Origin: Varanus komodoensis
Lineage: Eukaryota; Chordata; Lepidosauria; Squamata; Varanidae
Direction: 5' to 3'
Length of the DNA: 64,000 nucleotides
NCBI RefSeq assembly: GCF_004798865.1
Contig: NW_025336481.1
Span: 31,347,444-31,411,443, forward strand
Position 1 is the first letter of the stretch. Every line of letters starts with the position of its first letter. The notes below the pieces were generated by a model. That model was not told the DNA's origin. It ran no database searches and was given only the letters and a program-made list of their open reading frames with translations. Below are positions 36,966 to 49,950 of the stretch, piece after piece. The position numbers and the translations under genes are program-made.

Positions 36966-39079
36966 ATCAAGGAAATACCAACAGTTATCCACTTGGTTGT
37001 ACAGCCCCTACCCCCATTTAATGCCCTGCTAAGTGTTTTAGGAACACACAATCTTTTAGTACAGATTCCTTGGCATATTTCCCCTTTTACAAATAAATCA
37101 TTTCATAGCTGACTATGCTATGTAATGTCAATGGAACATCATAATCAGAACAATGATACTAATTTTCCATTATTAACTTTTTCATGAATACAATGATTTA
37201 AGAGTTAGCATGTGCAGTGGTTGGGATGATGAATTACTCAGATTTATCCTTCGTTTATTTACAGGAATTATGGGTTGCTCTACATCGGACAAGACTCTTG
37301 ATATAGATGTTATTGCATATTGATATAGATTTTATTATATAACAACAGGCATGCAATTAAAAAATGAAACTATGCAGCTGAAATATTTTAAATCAGAAAA
37401 TGCCCACACTGTGGTGACTGCTCAGCTCCAGGGAGGCCTGATGCTCTCTGGGCAAACCTGAGGCACCCAACCTGGTCATAGGGATGGTACGAGAGGAGAA
37501 CATTGTGTGCTGTTGAGCCTAAACTCCTTGCAGAATAAAAAAATCTTGAAAAGAAGGGCAGTGGTGCAGAACCTGTGGTCCACAGGATGCCATGGGGATG
37601 CCATCCCAATAAGCCTCAGCCGGGATAGTCAATGGTCAGTGAGGAGAGTTGTTGTTGTCCAACAACTCTTGGAAAGCCACAGCTGATGTTCAACTATTCA
37701 ACATCATTAGCTAACAAGCATAGATTGTATTGACTGAAAATTGCTGATTTGAGGTCCATTAAATATCCTTATTCTTTTCAGAGCATCTTTTTAAGAACTC
37801 AAGTTGTATTGTGGTTCATCCTTAATATGAAACTATGTTTTAAACTAATGAGAATTAATCTGCACAATCTTTGGGTTTATATTCCCCCCCACTCCTCTGT
37901 CATTAATTAACTAAAAAGCCAGGGCATCCAACCATGGTTTGTTCCTTGAACTAAGCATAGTGTGAACAAAGCAGAGGTTCCTGAATTTGGATATCATGGG
38001 AAAACGGGGGGTATGTTTAAAGTGAAAGGAGAAGCATTTGATCTCACCTGTGTGAAGCAAGAGGAAAGGAGAGGGGGGTATACAAGCCCAAGGCTCATGC
38101 AGGTTTGTTTCCATAACAGTAAACCATGAACTGATGTTATGTTTCAACTAGTTCACAGCCTAAAATCCTCAAAAAGCACCACTCTGAAATCTTTTAGCTT
38201 AGTAAAATTAATTGAGCCCACGTAAATTAAATCCCCAGTGTCTCCAATCCCCAGCATGTTTCTCTTCAATGCTTCCTGCATGATTGTGACATTTTAAAAA
38301 ATTAGCTAAAAGTTTTCTATAGTATGCAGGGAGTCTAGGAAAAGTGAACTGACACACTTGCATGTTAGAGCTTCTAATGCTTCTATAAATAGCTGCAGTT
38401 AGGATACCATTTTTTAAAAACATTAAAACCTTGAGGATAGTTTCTCAGGAGCTGCTGGAGAAAGCCAATGCCTATGAAATGACAGCTAATTAAGATGAAA
38501 GCCCAGGAAACAAAACTATTGGAAAAAGAGCGAGAGAGAGTGAGAAAAAGCTTTTGAAGACCAAAAGGCAACAGAACAGACTTGGGGTATTAGATAATGT
38601 CATTGCCTTGAAATGTAGGCTGTGTTTAGTTGTAGGGCCTTCATGATCTCTTTTATTTTGCTGCCTAGGGAAGAGAAAATACATGCTAACAATTTTGTAG
38701 AGTAAAATTATTTGCATTTATCACAGACCTTGGGAATTCTTGAGCTGATTACGGTAAAGCAATAAGAGGAAACATCTTTAATGCTTACTGATTTTAGATC
38801 TTTAAAATCTTACTGAATATTATTAGGTACATGAAGAGAGAATGACTTTATTTGAATATAATGGGTTTTATATGCACTGTGAGTTTGCAATCCAGTGAAA
38901 AGAATTACATTGGTTGCAATGGGCTTTTAGATATGTTCAGTTAGTGGCAGGGTGGTGATGGGTGGTCTCCATTTAGCAGAACTCTTAACTGGGAATCATG
39001 GCAGCAAAGGCCCATTACTCTGTATATTACCGAGGCAGATTTCTCAAGGTATGAGTAGCCATGCTGTTACTTGCTAGAC
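36966..39079. other. Intron block, no gene seen
   Basis: Around 37565-37690 there is a degraded foldback element (ACCTGTGGTCCACAGGATG, TCAATGGTCAG), and 37920-38140 resembles the AACCATGGTT-type MITE. Otherwise nothing is recognised. Confidence 0.4.
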
Positions 39080-41025
39080 TATAGTGCTCCTACTAATGAT
39101 GGTCTCATGTGGAGGCTGCCTTCACTCAGGGTTCCACTCAAGACTGCTGTAATCTTAACTCAAACCAGTGATGGAACCCATGGCCATGGTCATCTGCTCC
39201 CTGAACTTGGCAGCCAACCTCTCAGGGTGCAATCCCATCCAAACTCCAGCATGCATCTCACTAAGCACAGATGCCAGCCTAATAGGGTAGAGTGCCATCT
39301 TCAGGAGCTAGCATGTGCAAGGCCTCTGATCCAAAGAGGAGACCCAGCTCAGCATCAGCTTTCTGGAACTGAGGGCTGTCCACAGAGCCTTAAACCACTT
39401 TCCTCCATGTCTGCAGGCTAGGACATTCTTGTGAGAATGGACAATATTGTGGCCAAAATGTACCTCAACAAGTAGAATGGGACAATGTTCAGGGCCTTCA
39501 GACAGAGGCTGTGAAGGTTTTCAGATGGGCATAATCGTATATTGGCTTTATCAGGACAGGGCTTCTAAAAGGCTTTTTAAAGTTCTAGGCCAACTGATTT
39601 GGCAAAACCTCCCTACACACATAGGGAAATGGCCACTCTACCCAGAGGCATTCAGAACGCTAGTGGCTGAACAGGGCCTACCCTCCCTTGATCTTTTTGC
39701 TTCAACCTGGAATGCCAAGCTCCCTAGGTTTGTCACCCTCCTACCAAGCAAATGTACTGTGTTCACAGACCAAGCAGAGGCCTTGATGCCTTCTGTTTCC
39801 CTTCTTGTACCTGTCTCTCATCCTAAGCTAATCCAAAAAGTAAGGATCAATAGGCAGAGGTGATCCCTGTAGATTCAAAACTGAAGAAGAAGCCAATGGT
39901 ATGCTGACCTAGAGAATTCATCAATAACCAGTAGTCCTCCTGGTGCAACAGGACCTCCTACGTCCAGGCCCAATCATATACCAGGACCTGATGCTAACTA
40001 CCTAAAGGTTGAGAGGTGACTACTTGAGAGGCAAGACTCCTTGCCCATGGTGTTCTCTGCTCACCTCCAGGAGGGCCTCTAACTAAAAGGATCTATGAGC
40101 TTACCTGATACACATTTCTCAACTGGTAACATTCCTTGTGGAGGAATCCTCTGTCCACAAACATCCAGATTTTCTCTAATTCCTCCATGTGGTCTTATTT
40201 GCAGGTTTTAATACTAACACCCTGAAAAGGCAGACCTTAGGCCTGGGATCCATCTTAGGGGCTTAATTAGGGTCTCATAGGGGATCACCCCTATGTTAAG
40301 TGATTCCTCAGGAAAGCTCCCCCAATCAAGTCTCTCCCTGTCTAGAGATTCCCCAACCTGGAGCCTGAAAGTGATGGTAAAGCTGCTGAAGGACCTTCAA
40401 ACCACTAAGAGCATTCACTGTTAAACTCCTGACCATGATGACCACCTTCCAAGCAGCCATCACTTCTGCAGGAAGGGTATCAGTACTCTAAAAAAGACAA
40501 AATGGCCCTCAGCCCAGACTCATCATTCATCCTCAAGGTTAATACAGCCTTTTACAGCATACAATCCTCTCCTTCTGGACACCACCCTCAGGAAAGTCTG
40601 GTGTTCACACTTTGGATACCAGATGGGTGGTCAGGTTCTATGTAGACAGAACCAACAATCCCTCCTCCACATTGCACTCTTTCTCTTCTTTAAACTATCC
40701 TCTCTGGGAAGGAAGGGGGTCAGAGCATCCCTTGCCTGCTGTCTCTGCAAGTGTACCATGCTGGTTTATACCACCAGCAATTTTGTAGAGTCAGAAGGGA
40801 TACTAGCTCATCCAGTAAGGGAAAGGGTCATTTCAGTGGCTTTCTGGAGGAGAGCTACTCTAAAGGAGTTCTGTAGGGCAGCCATCTTGCACCATAAGCA
40901 CACATCTTCATCAGCTATCACAAAATCAACCTGTTTTCTTTTGCAGAAGCGATGTTCAGCAGGTGTGTTCTTCATAGGGTACTCATGTCCAGCAGGAGGC
41001 TGCCTTGAAAGTTCTTCTTGAATGA
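39080..41025 (+). mobile_element. DIRS-like retrotransposon fossil, 3' half
   Basis: Three conserved regions occur in order on one strand. The first, at about 39290-39420, resembles the RNase H segment. Then about 39600-39760 resembles the end of that region (LYPEAFRTLVAEQGLPSLDL then FASTWNAKLPRF). Last, about 40800-41025 matches the C-terminal end of a tyrosine recombinase, the enzyme DIRS elements use instead of an integrase. The 5' half (gag and most of reverse transcriptase) is absent. It is broken in several places and cannot be active. It looks old, and the boundaries are approximate. Confidence 0.65.
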
Positions 41026-44000
41026 ATAAGGCCAGCTTCCTTCTAGGTGATTTCCAGATCAGGCATTCCTCACTGATATTGCTTTCACAGCTTGAAAATC
41101 ATTTGAAGAAGTAGTTAGGGCATTGGCAATTTCAATGTCAGTTACTTTCAATGGCACATGGATTTGTTGGAAAAATACTGGCAATTCTAGGAGGTCTTAG
41201 CTTCTTTGGGAAAACCAAATGGGGACTTCTTCCTTCTGGGGGGTGGGGGGCAAAGGCTTCCCCAAGGTTGTTGGCATGCTTCACTTGAGATTTCTTTTTT
41301 TAAACAACCTCTTTGAAACAAAGAGGTAGATGAAAAATAGGCCAGATTAATCATAAAAAGAATCTAATGAGATAAATGAGAACAAACAGCATGAATGATA
41401 AGATGAGCAGTTTTAGTTCCTGAAAATTAATGAACTGGAAATAGAAGAGGCAAGAAGGAAAATCTGAATCAGGCAATAACTGTGACATGGAACTTAAGTA
41501 GTTAGTTGGCTACATTATTTCCTTTCTGTCACCAAGCTCTTAAAATAATGGATTGGATTCTCAGATAATTGAATAGAAGGCAATTCATGGAAGTCAAGTG
41601 CATTCCACCTCTCTGGAGCCATCTGCGTATCTTGAAAAAAAACCTCTCTGGAAACTAGTTGGACTTTCTGGACTGTGCAGGAATGAGTGTGTGGAGATGC
41701 TGGGGAGACCCTCAATTGCCAAGCAGAGGGTCCATTGAGCAGAGGCCCATCTGGTGTTGGGATGATTACCCCATCCTTATGTTGCTTCCTCATCCCACAT
41801 TGTCCAGGAAAGCCCATGGAGGCTATGGCATATGATGGAATATTGTGGTGGGGACAGAAGAGGATAGGAGATGCCTTCTGTGAATTTTCTTAATGGTACA
41901 ATCCTATACATGTCCACATAGAAGTAACAGTCATTGCTTTTCCTTACTTGGCAAAATTATCCCCAGGTAGGGGTCTTTCAGTCTTAGGCACCTTACCTCC
42001 TACACTAAGGCACTGGGGAGGACTTGGAGCCCTCATTAAAGATCCCCATGATATGCTAAAAGCAACTTAAATTTTTATTGCTGGTCATCTTGAATAACCC
42101 TGCTCCTAAATTTGAGGCTTCCATTCAATTCTGTTCTCTAGCTAATATGAAGGTCAGTGCATTACAATAATCCACTCTTAGGTTTACCGGTGCCTGAACC
42201 ATTGTGATCAAGTTATCATGCTCCAAAAATATAAGAGTCTAGAAAATTATTGGAACTTTTGGATAACTTTTCCAATATCATCTTAACATATTAAAAAGTA
42301 CTTAAGTGTTCCACAATTTCATTTTGAACAATCATACCTATCTAGAATTTGAAACTGAATCCTATGGGTACTACCTAGGCCTATTGATGCTTAGAATAGG
42401 CCCAAAGTAATCAATGAGTAATAAGTTAGTAATGACTTTTTAATCCACCGAGAGAACATTGGTTATTGGGCAGATTAAGACTAAAATAAATAAATAAATA
42501 AATAAATTCCAGATTCAGCCGAAAACTCTGAAAAATTTGGGCCAATCCCTCATTTACCATGTTCCTTAAATATACCAAATTAAGAATCTCTGAGCCAAAT
42601 AAATCTGTTCTGTTCCTATGTTTGTGTGTCACTTAAGCCGATTAAGTCTACTCAGAAATAGCAGCGTTTCCTCGGGTTTTTTCCTAAGTAAGCATACACA
42701 GGGCTGCAAATCCAAGCCTTGTGAAATTAGGGATATAGAAAACAATTCACTGCTAAAATTGTAGGATTTCTTGATCCTTTACCACAGGCCATCCAGCTCA
42801 CCATAATTCAAATGACTGTTTGAATGAGTCATACGTGAACGGAATCTTTTCAACAGTGGATTCCACAGAGAATTGTTTCTGTTATGAAATGCATGTATAA
42901 AATAAAAAGCAGGCTTTTTGCTCACAACTGTCATGACAATCTTCTTAACGAGCTTTCATTTTTTCCAAAGAACTCAGCTTCAGCTACATGACAAACTGAA
43001 TTCTGTTAAAGGGACTGATATATCATACTAGGAAAAGAATGATTCCTTATAATTTCATCTCTGGAGAGATTATTTATCATATTAGGCTGTAGGAGTTTGG
43101 ATCCATACTCTCCAATTAAGAAGTGTCTGAGAATACAAGAGGTAGCAGAGAGAAAAGTCATAACTAGAACTGAAGCTTGTTCTCTTAAACCCCCCCTTGT
43201 ATATAAATAACATATATTATTTTATATATCATTAAACAGTCCCACATGTATTTTTCATATTGCCATAAGCTGGAAATACCAACTTTTCCCCTGGTTCTCT
43301 ATTAGTCCTGACACCTGTTTTGCATGTTTCCTGTTGGGCTTGCCACCACAACAAATGAATGGCTATGCTTGGAAGCTCACCTTTGTGTCCAAAGTGTGGT
43401 GGTGTTTGCCTGCATTGGTAATTTGCTGCTGCTGGTGTTTACAAGGAAGGAAATGATACGGGCTGTCTGCCTGATATACTCCCTTCTGCAGGACTTCGAC
43501 TGGTACTTGAACATAGCGGAATCCCATGGCAGCTTTAGAACATGTACCTCCTCATAGAATGAGTCAATTCCATGAAAAGATGTACCATTGCACTAAATGA
43601 TATTTCTGGATCAGTAGTTGGCCACCTGTGTGCTAATGGTGACAGACAATAGGAGATGATTTAATCTGGTAACTGCTCTGACCTTTTATAAGGGTCACTG
43701 ATCCAAATATTTTTGACTGGCCTTTCAAGATGGGAGAAACCTCCATGCTTTGTTCTGTCCTCTAGAACAATGTTTCTCAAAACGTTACAGCCCAGTGTGA
43801 AAGGGATGACTCTTTTAGCCATTAGGCAATGCAGTAACCCGGAAGGAGGAGAAAAACAGTCCTTAAAGACTTCCCTTAAATTTAGGTGCATTTGGAAATG
43901 CTTTCAGGTCTGTACAAAGCCATAAATGAAAGACAAATCACAATTTGTTTTTGTAATCAGTTGTTGTCCTGAAGCCATTTATATTGCTTGGGTAATTAAT

Positions 44001-44759
44001 TTTAGAACATGGCTTTCTTATCCCATGTGCTTGGGCAGGTCACATAACATGGACAGTGATGCACAATGGGGTGCCAAGGAGTGTAGATAAAACTTATGTG
44101 CCATGCAAAGTTAACCCCACTCCCTCAATTAACCATGCCACTCATAGAAGAGTTATAGGAAAAAGAGGAGGAGGAAAGGCAGCATCTCCTTGCTCAGAGA
44201 GCGATGCTGGCCCTTTCCACTTCTTTTTTCCTTCTTTCTTTAAATACGTACGTTCATTGGGGTTGCAAGCCATCTCTCTTTGCCTGACTGAACACAACAC
44301 CTTTTGCTTTTCACAGATCCCATTTCCAAAGCTCCAGAACCAGATTGATTGGGTGAACAAATGTCACAGGAAATGTCATAAAGTTGAAAATAGCTTGATT
44401 TAGACTTCAGAGTGCCAGGTCATGCCGCTGGGGATCTTACCAAAGACACATGTTGTAAAGGAGGCTGATGCAATCCGAAGTTATTTCATTTTGAGCAATG
44501 ACCATATGTTCTGCAGATAGGAAATAGCCTGAAGGCTGTCTCACAGACTTGCATCCAAATGGAATGGATACCTTATATGCAGGGGTTTTTCCAGATTTAC
44601 TCAGTTTATACCAGGGAGTCACCAAGAGTGATATTTCGAAGTCACCAAAACATGTATATGAGCATTTGGCTTGCTTTGGGTTCCAAATGAAGACCCTTCT
44701 CTTTACCCATGCCTTCCCTGATCAACTGTGCTGCCCAGTCTTTTTGTTAGTTATTGTAC
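41026..44759. other. Intron block, no gene seen
   Basis: Short squamate dispersed text (ACAATCCTATACATGTC near 41899, GTCTACTCAGAAATAGCAGC near 42647) and a TAAA run at 42482-42507 are present. A 115-codon frame at 44056-44403 shows no family features. Confidence 0.4.
42482..42507. repeat. (TAAA)n simple repeat
   Basis: TAAAATAAATAAATAAATAA and a further AATAAAT form a tetranucleotide run, perhaps the tail of a decayed retroposon. Confidence 0.85.
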
Positions 44760-45331
44760 TGCTTTAACAGAAGTATTACTTCCAAATCACAAGAAGTAGT
44801 AGTTCCTCTGTATTCCTCACTAGTCAGACCTCACCTGGAATTCTGTGTCCAGGCACCAAGATTTAAGAAAGATGCAGGTAAATTAGAAAGGGTCCAGCGG
44901 AGGGCAACAAGAATGATCCAGGGTTTGGAAATACTGCCCTATGAAGAGAGGCTGAGAGAACTGGGCAAGTTCAGCCTTGAGAAGAGAAGACTGAGGGGGG
45001 ACATGATGTCCCTCTATAAGTACCTCAAAGGCTGTCACAAAGAGACGGTCAAGATCTCTTCTTGCTGATATCAGAGTGTAGGGAACAGAATAATTAATTC
45101 ACGTTGCAACAACCCAGATTCAGGTTGGACATCAGGAAAAGCTTCCTCACAGTCAGAGCAATACAACAGTGAAACCAGCTGCCTAGAGAGGTGGTGGGCT
45201 CTACAGGCATTCAAAAAGAAACTGGACAGCCATCTGAGTGGGATGGTGTAATGTGGTGTCCTGCAACAGCAGGGGGTTGGACTCGATGGCCTTCATGGCC
45301 CTTCCAACTCTACTATTCTATGATTCTATGA
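44760..45331 (+). mobile_element. CR1 LINE, ORF2 C-terminus and 3' end
   Basis: The frame up to 45068 encodes [20 protein letters not shown], then [20 protein letters not shown] and [20 protein letters not shown], the C-terminal end of CR1-type ORF2. The 3' UTR follows with GGTTGGACATCAGGAAAAGC, GGGTTGGACTCGATGGCC and the terminal CTATTCTATGATTCTATGA. It is 5'-truncated at about 44760. One stop interrupts the reading near 45066. Confidence 0.88.
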
Positions 45332-45403
45332 GTAATTGGTTTGGGTACTTTTACAAATGTTTTATTTTAATGTTAATTAATTAAACAACTAAGGGCAGTT
45401 ATA

Positions 45404-45480
45404 CATGTCTACTCAGAAGTAATTCCCCATGAATTCAGTGGAGATTAATCCTTTATAAATTGGTATAGTATTGCAGCCTT
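45404..45480. repeat. Short squamate dispersed repeat
   Basis: TACATGTCTACTCAGAAGTA, then TTCAGTGGAGATTAATCC and GTATTGCAGCCTTAG follow a short palindromic repeat very common in squamate DNA. Similar fragments lie near 21133, 41899, 42647 and 50450. The class is not settled. Confidence 0.5.
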
Positions 45481-48394
45481 AGGGTGTGATCTGGTACATA
45501 TGTAGATAGACAAATGTTCTACAACTCTTGGGATTTTTTCCCATCTAAACATACATAGGATTGGACCCTTAATGTATTTTAATGCATTCTCATTATAAAC
45601 TGCTTTAAGACATTTTTAAAATATGGTAAGCAATATATAAATCTATATAAAGCAATATATTAAATCAGTATCACCATATCTAGCAGTAATTTAATGCATT
45701 TTTAAATATGCATGCTCTTTAAGTGTTCTTTTTGGCAAATAATTTAGTGGTCCATGTTTTTAGTTTCTGAGGGGAGACACAATTTACTGAAGAAGTAAAC
45801 TTTGGCAGGCCAAGGTGCAGCCCTTTATATATTTGTTTTGGAGTGACTACTTTTAGATTAAAGTAATTTACTTCAAAACAAGTGCATATAATTTCATAGA
45901 CACAATAATCTGATTTTGCTGAACCTGAATAGACATTAAGAAAACCTTCTTACAGGTAAATTAACTGTAGAATTTTTATGGCCATACTAGTGCCATTGTT
46001 TAGTCATCTTACCAAACGAAAACATCTAATTTGTTATTATTGTTATTCTCACACCAAAAAGCCTTTTAGGTAAGAATAGCCCATGCAGAAAGAAAGAAAA
46101 AAGAAAGAAAGGCCATGCAGAAAGAACAATATAGGTACAAAGGAAATTTATTGAGAGTAGAAAACACCTCCCAAACAAATCCCATTTCAAGCAAATATAC
46201 TCTTCAACAGGGGATATAAAAAGTTTGACTTATGCTTTGAGAGAGCATGTTATTTCGAGTTGCATAATAACACATTTTAAAAATGGCAAAATTGGTCCTT
46301 GTTTATTTTCTTGAAATTGCCTTAAAATCTGATTTTTAAATGCCTGTATACTCACAGGTATTTTTAAAACTTAGAATATTTGTTGTCTAAAAAGGTAATC
46401 TGCTTTATTCAGCAGTGACCAATAGAAGGTCTGACAGAGATTGGATCACAAGGGTCTCTAGAATTTACAGGTCTATGAGGGCTAAATCCCCCTCATCCCC
46501 AGCCTTAGTCCCCATCCTTCACCTCTGTTCTTTCCTCCTCAGCTTATTTTTGGCAGTGAAATATGCATAACACCCCCTTTCCCCCCACACACATCTGAAT
46601 GGGACAGACTTGTCAATATGCAAACCTGACTTTATTATGGCTTTCTGATTGTTCAGAAGGTAATAGTGTCTATTGGAGACAAGAAGAGGTAATCCAAGAA
46701 AACTGCTTGTTAGACAACAGGAAAGTCATGGTAGCCTCTGTAAGTTAGAGAGGATGGTGCAGTACAGGGGAATTGTCTGGAGTCCACACTCATGCAACTG
46801 AGCCAACGGTGGCTTGACAGTCCAGTCTGAATGAGGCTCATTAACAGCGATACAGTTTTGTACTCAGGAAGTAAAAAAAATGGAGACCAGGCTCACCATT
46901 TAGGCAGCTATACAAGAAAATGAGTCATTGATGAATCTGTAAAGGCTATGAAATGGTAACAGTGGAGCTGTAAAACAGTCACGATTACCTCCAAGTTTAC
47001 CTCCAAATAAAGAAAACGTCAATGATAAAGTGTACTGTGTGCATGTGTGAGGGTTTGCTTGCAAACAAGCAGCACCATCCAATGTGGTTGCCTGTGCCAA
47101 TACCCGGAAAAAACAGGCACACTGAGAGGGTACAACCCAAAAAAACTGCATGTTTTTTCATACATATAGGATACATGCATGTGAGTAGTGTGCAAGAGGC
47201 TACAAGGAATTTACACAGAATGCTTTTATAAGGTTTCAGGTGGTGGACAGATGCATGAGTGCACTGTTATGTAACAGTGAAATTCCTATTGAATAGATCA
47301 AAACAAAGGAGATAGAGGGGATAGAAGGCTTCAGGACAGACATATGGGGCTGTGATGAGGAACTGGACTGGCAACATTGCGTCCTGATTGGATCAGGATT
47401 CCTACCTTGTCAGTTTCAGGCTGATCTTATCAATTTCAGGATTTCGGTGGAAATCATGGAACTTTGCCTCTGTAGTTTAGAGGATTACAGGCATCCAATG
47501 AAGGCAGGAGGACCACGGAGGCCAGACACCATGGACTGTCTTAGCACTCCTCTTCCGTCCTGAAGACTTAGAGGGCCCATTCAAGGATTCTGACCTGCTT
47601 GTGAGGAGGAGGGGCTGAGGCATCACTGGGATTCCTCCTATCCTGGCAGAGTCTTGCTCCACTCTTCCATGCCACCCTTTGCTCCCCTCTTAGTGCTGGC
47701 TCCAAGGTGTGCACGAGGCTAGGGTGCCACTGGGGGTGTGGAAACAACCATGCATGGGTGGAGGGGCGGGCATTCTGAACTCAAGCGTTCCAGCTCCAAA
47801 CTATTTTTCTAAGGCTGGGGCTCTGAATTTTCCCCGTGGTGATCTAGGCAGCATCATAGGATTGTGCTCTAAATGATCCTTTGTGAAGATGAATTACAAG
47901 CACCTTGATTTGGCCTTGAAAAACATATGCCCAACCATTCATCACTTGATTTGCACACTCAGGTGCTTTGTAATTTCATCTTTATATCCCTGTGTGCCAT
48001 TAGCTTTTTAAATCCCATTTTCTTCAGTGGGAAATAAAGAGCCTAACCATGCACAGGACTGCATGACTAAAGGAAACTACTGTCATTTTTACTTGGAAGT
48101 AGGTCTTGTTTATTTCAGTGGAAATTTAGGCCTTTTCAGCTCATGAAAAATCCAAAAAGGCATACCTTATACTTTGGTGTATGCTCATGCTCACAGCAAT
48201 CCAATGCTAGTGTTGCGATAGCCCTTCTTCATGTGATGTCTTGAGCTGCACAGGCTATAGCTTTAGTTGGGATAGCTCTCTGCTACACTTATATTGGTAA
48301 TGATAACAGTGATGGTGATAATTATTATTTAAAAGTATTTTTTTAAAAAATGATGAACACCCTGGACTAGAGTGGTACACTATGTTTGGGTTCA
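45481..48394. other. Intron block, no gene seen
   Basis: An A/G-rich GAAA-type run at about 46088-46125 is present. No repeat family or gene is recognised in the rest, including the moderately GC-rich stretch 47470-47830. Confidence 0.4.
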
Positions 48395-48523
48395 GCTAGC
48401 CTTTCCCAATTTTTTATCCTCCAGATCTTTTGATGTCTGACTCCCAGCATTCTTGATTATCAGGGATAATGGGAGCTGAAGTCCACAAAATATGAAGGGC
48501 ATCAGGATGGGGAAGTCTGGTCC
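48395..48523. repeat. Foldback dispersed element
   Basis: GCTAGCCTTTCCCAATTTTT, GACTCCCAGCATTC, TCAGGGATAATGGGAGCTGA and GGGCATCAGGATGGGGAAG show the same mirrored arrangement as 32581-32712, with better preserved ends (TTTCCCA against TGGGGAAG). Confidence 0.6.
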
Positions 48524-48859
48524 AGATTGTTCAAAGTAAAAATTAAAAGTCCAGCAGCATCCCGCGTCCAGCAGTGTCCAGTCAGATACAGAAGGGCATA
48601 AAGCCAACAGCTCTTCCCCAGTACTGTTTGCTCAGCCACTTGGATTCAGTGGAGTTCTGTGCCTGCACCTTTGTGGAATCCACCATTCTCTCCTTAGAGC
48701 TCCCACACAGTCACAAATATGCCATTCAGCAAGTGATTTCTAGATAAGGCACCTGTAGGGCTAGAACCAAAAGCAAGTACTCCCATCTCACCTCTTTGCC
48801 TTGAGTCAGTTACTTGTAGTTATTTCAGTATCCCCCCTTTCTCTGGAACAATGTTTATA

Positions 48860-48960
48860 CAGCAGGACCCCTGAATCCCCCCAGTGGATACCTGAAACCA
48901 TAGATAATAGTGAACACTATATAGTATTATATATACTATATACATTTATTTTTTCATACT
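48860..48960 (+). mobile_element. Tigger/pogo-like DNA transposon end
   Basis: TA at 48858-48859 is followed by CAGCAGGACCCCTGAATCC, CCCCAGTGGATACCTGAAAC, CATAGATAATAGTGAAC and CTATATAGTATTATATATAC. This closely follows the terminal region of Tigger-type elements known from mammals. About 20 bases of the usual end are missing. I could not find the opposite terminus; AT-rich sequence to about 49100 may belong to it. Confidence 0.6.
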
Positions 48961-49921
48961 TTTATTCGTTCTTACCTCAGCATACAACTTGCTTTGCTAC
49001 TTTATAGTACTTTGCAACTTCTCCTTGGCACTTTACAGTACTTTACAACTTGTCTTTCAGGATGAATATTTAGCCAGTATAAACATATAGTATATACCAG
49101 TTTATCGTGTGGGGACAGGTGAGCAAAGGCTGTTTATCTTCAGAAGGAATTTGGCCTTCAAGCAATGCAAGCAACTGTCAGAGCTGGATGTTCGCTTGGG
49201 CTGCCTGAGGGGTCTTAATTCCTCCCCAGGACCCCTGGGCTCATTCCCCCTCCCCTTCCAGCTGCCATCCAGGCCGTTCTTCTCTGGCTTACCAGACTGT
49301 CCTTGCTCCTCAGTTGATAAAGCTTACCTCTGGTAAGCTGAGATAGGTAGCAGCACCTCTATCCTTGCTAGAAGTGTTTTGGGATCACAGAGGCTACACT
49401 ACAATTCCTGTCATTTCTGGTGGAAAGTGCTAATTCCAGTGATGCTGGAAACTGGAGTTCAACTGCACAATCCCAGGTGGAATGAGATGCTGCAGTGTGG
49501 GGAAGCTACAAGTAAGGATGTCAGAGAAATCCCTTGGACAAAACTGAGTTTGGATTTCTAAGAATCTCATGTGTACATTCTGCATGCCTTGAATTACTGA
49601 ATTGCATGCATTCTGTGGTCTTACAGACCATTTTTTTTAACAAAATGTGTAATTTTATACAAAATTAGTCACAGAAAAAGTGCTGACCAAAAATGCACAT
49701 TTTCTTCATAGGTCAAAACATGGAACTGTGCATTTTTCAAGGATTTTTGCATTTTGAGGAGATTTGCACAAATTCATACACATGCAGATTCACAAATACA
49801 TCCTAGTGACAAATGCCTCTGATTTTCAAAGAGATGCTTGGGAGGGAGGGTTTGTGAACCTCTCCCACCCATGAAAAAAACTTCCTCATCAATGGAACCA
49901 TCACTAAATGTGAATCTCTCT

Positions 49922-49950
49922 CCCCCCCCCCCCCCCCCCCCCCCCCCCCC
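49922..49950. repeat. C29 homopolymer
   Basis: Twenty-nine consecutive C are followed by more C-rich text (ACCTGCCCACCCGCCCGCCC). On the minus strand this is a strong quadruplex candidate, on the plus strand an i-motif candidate. The exact length may be unreliable in any assembly. Confidence 0.9.
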
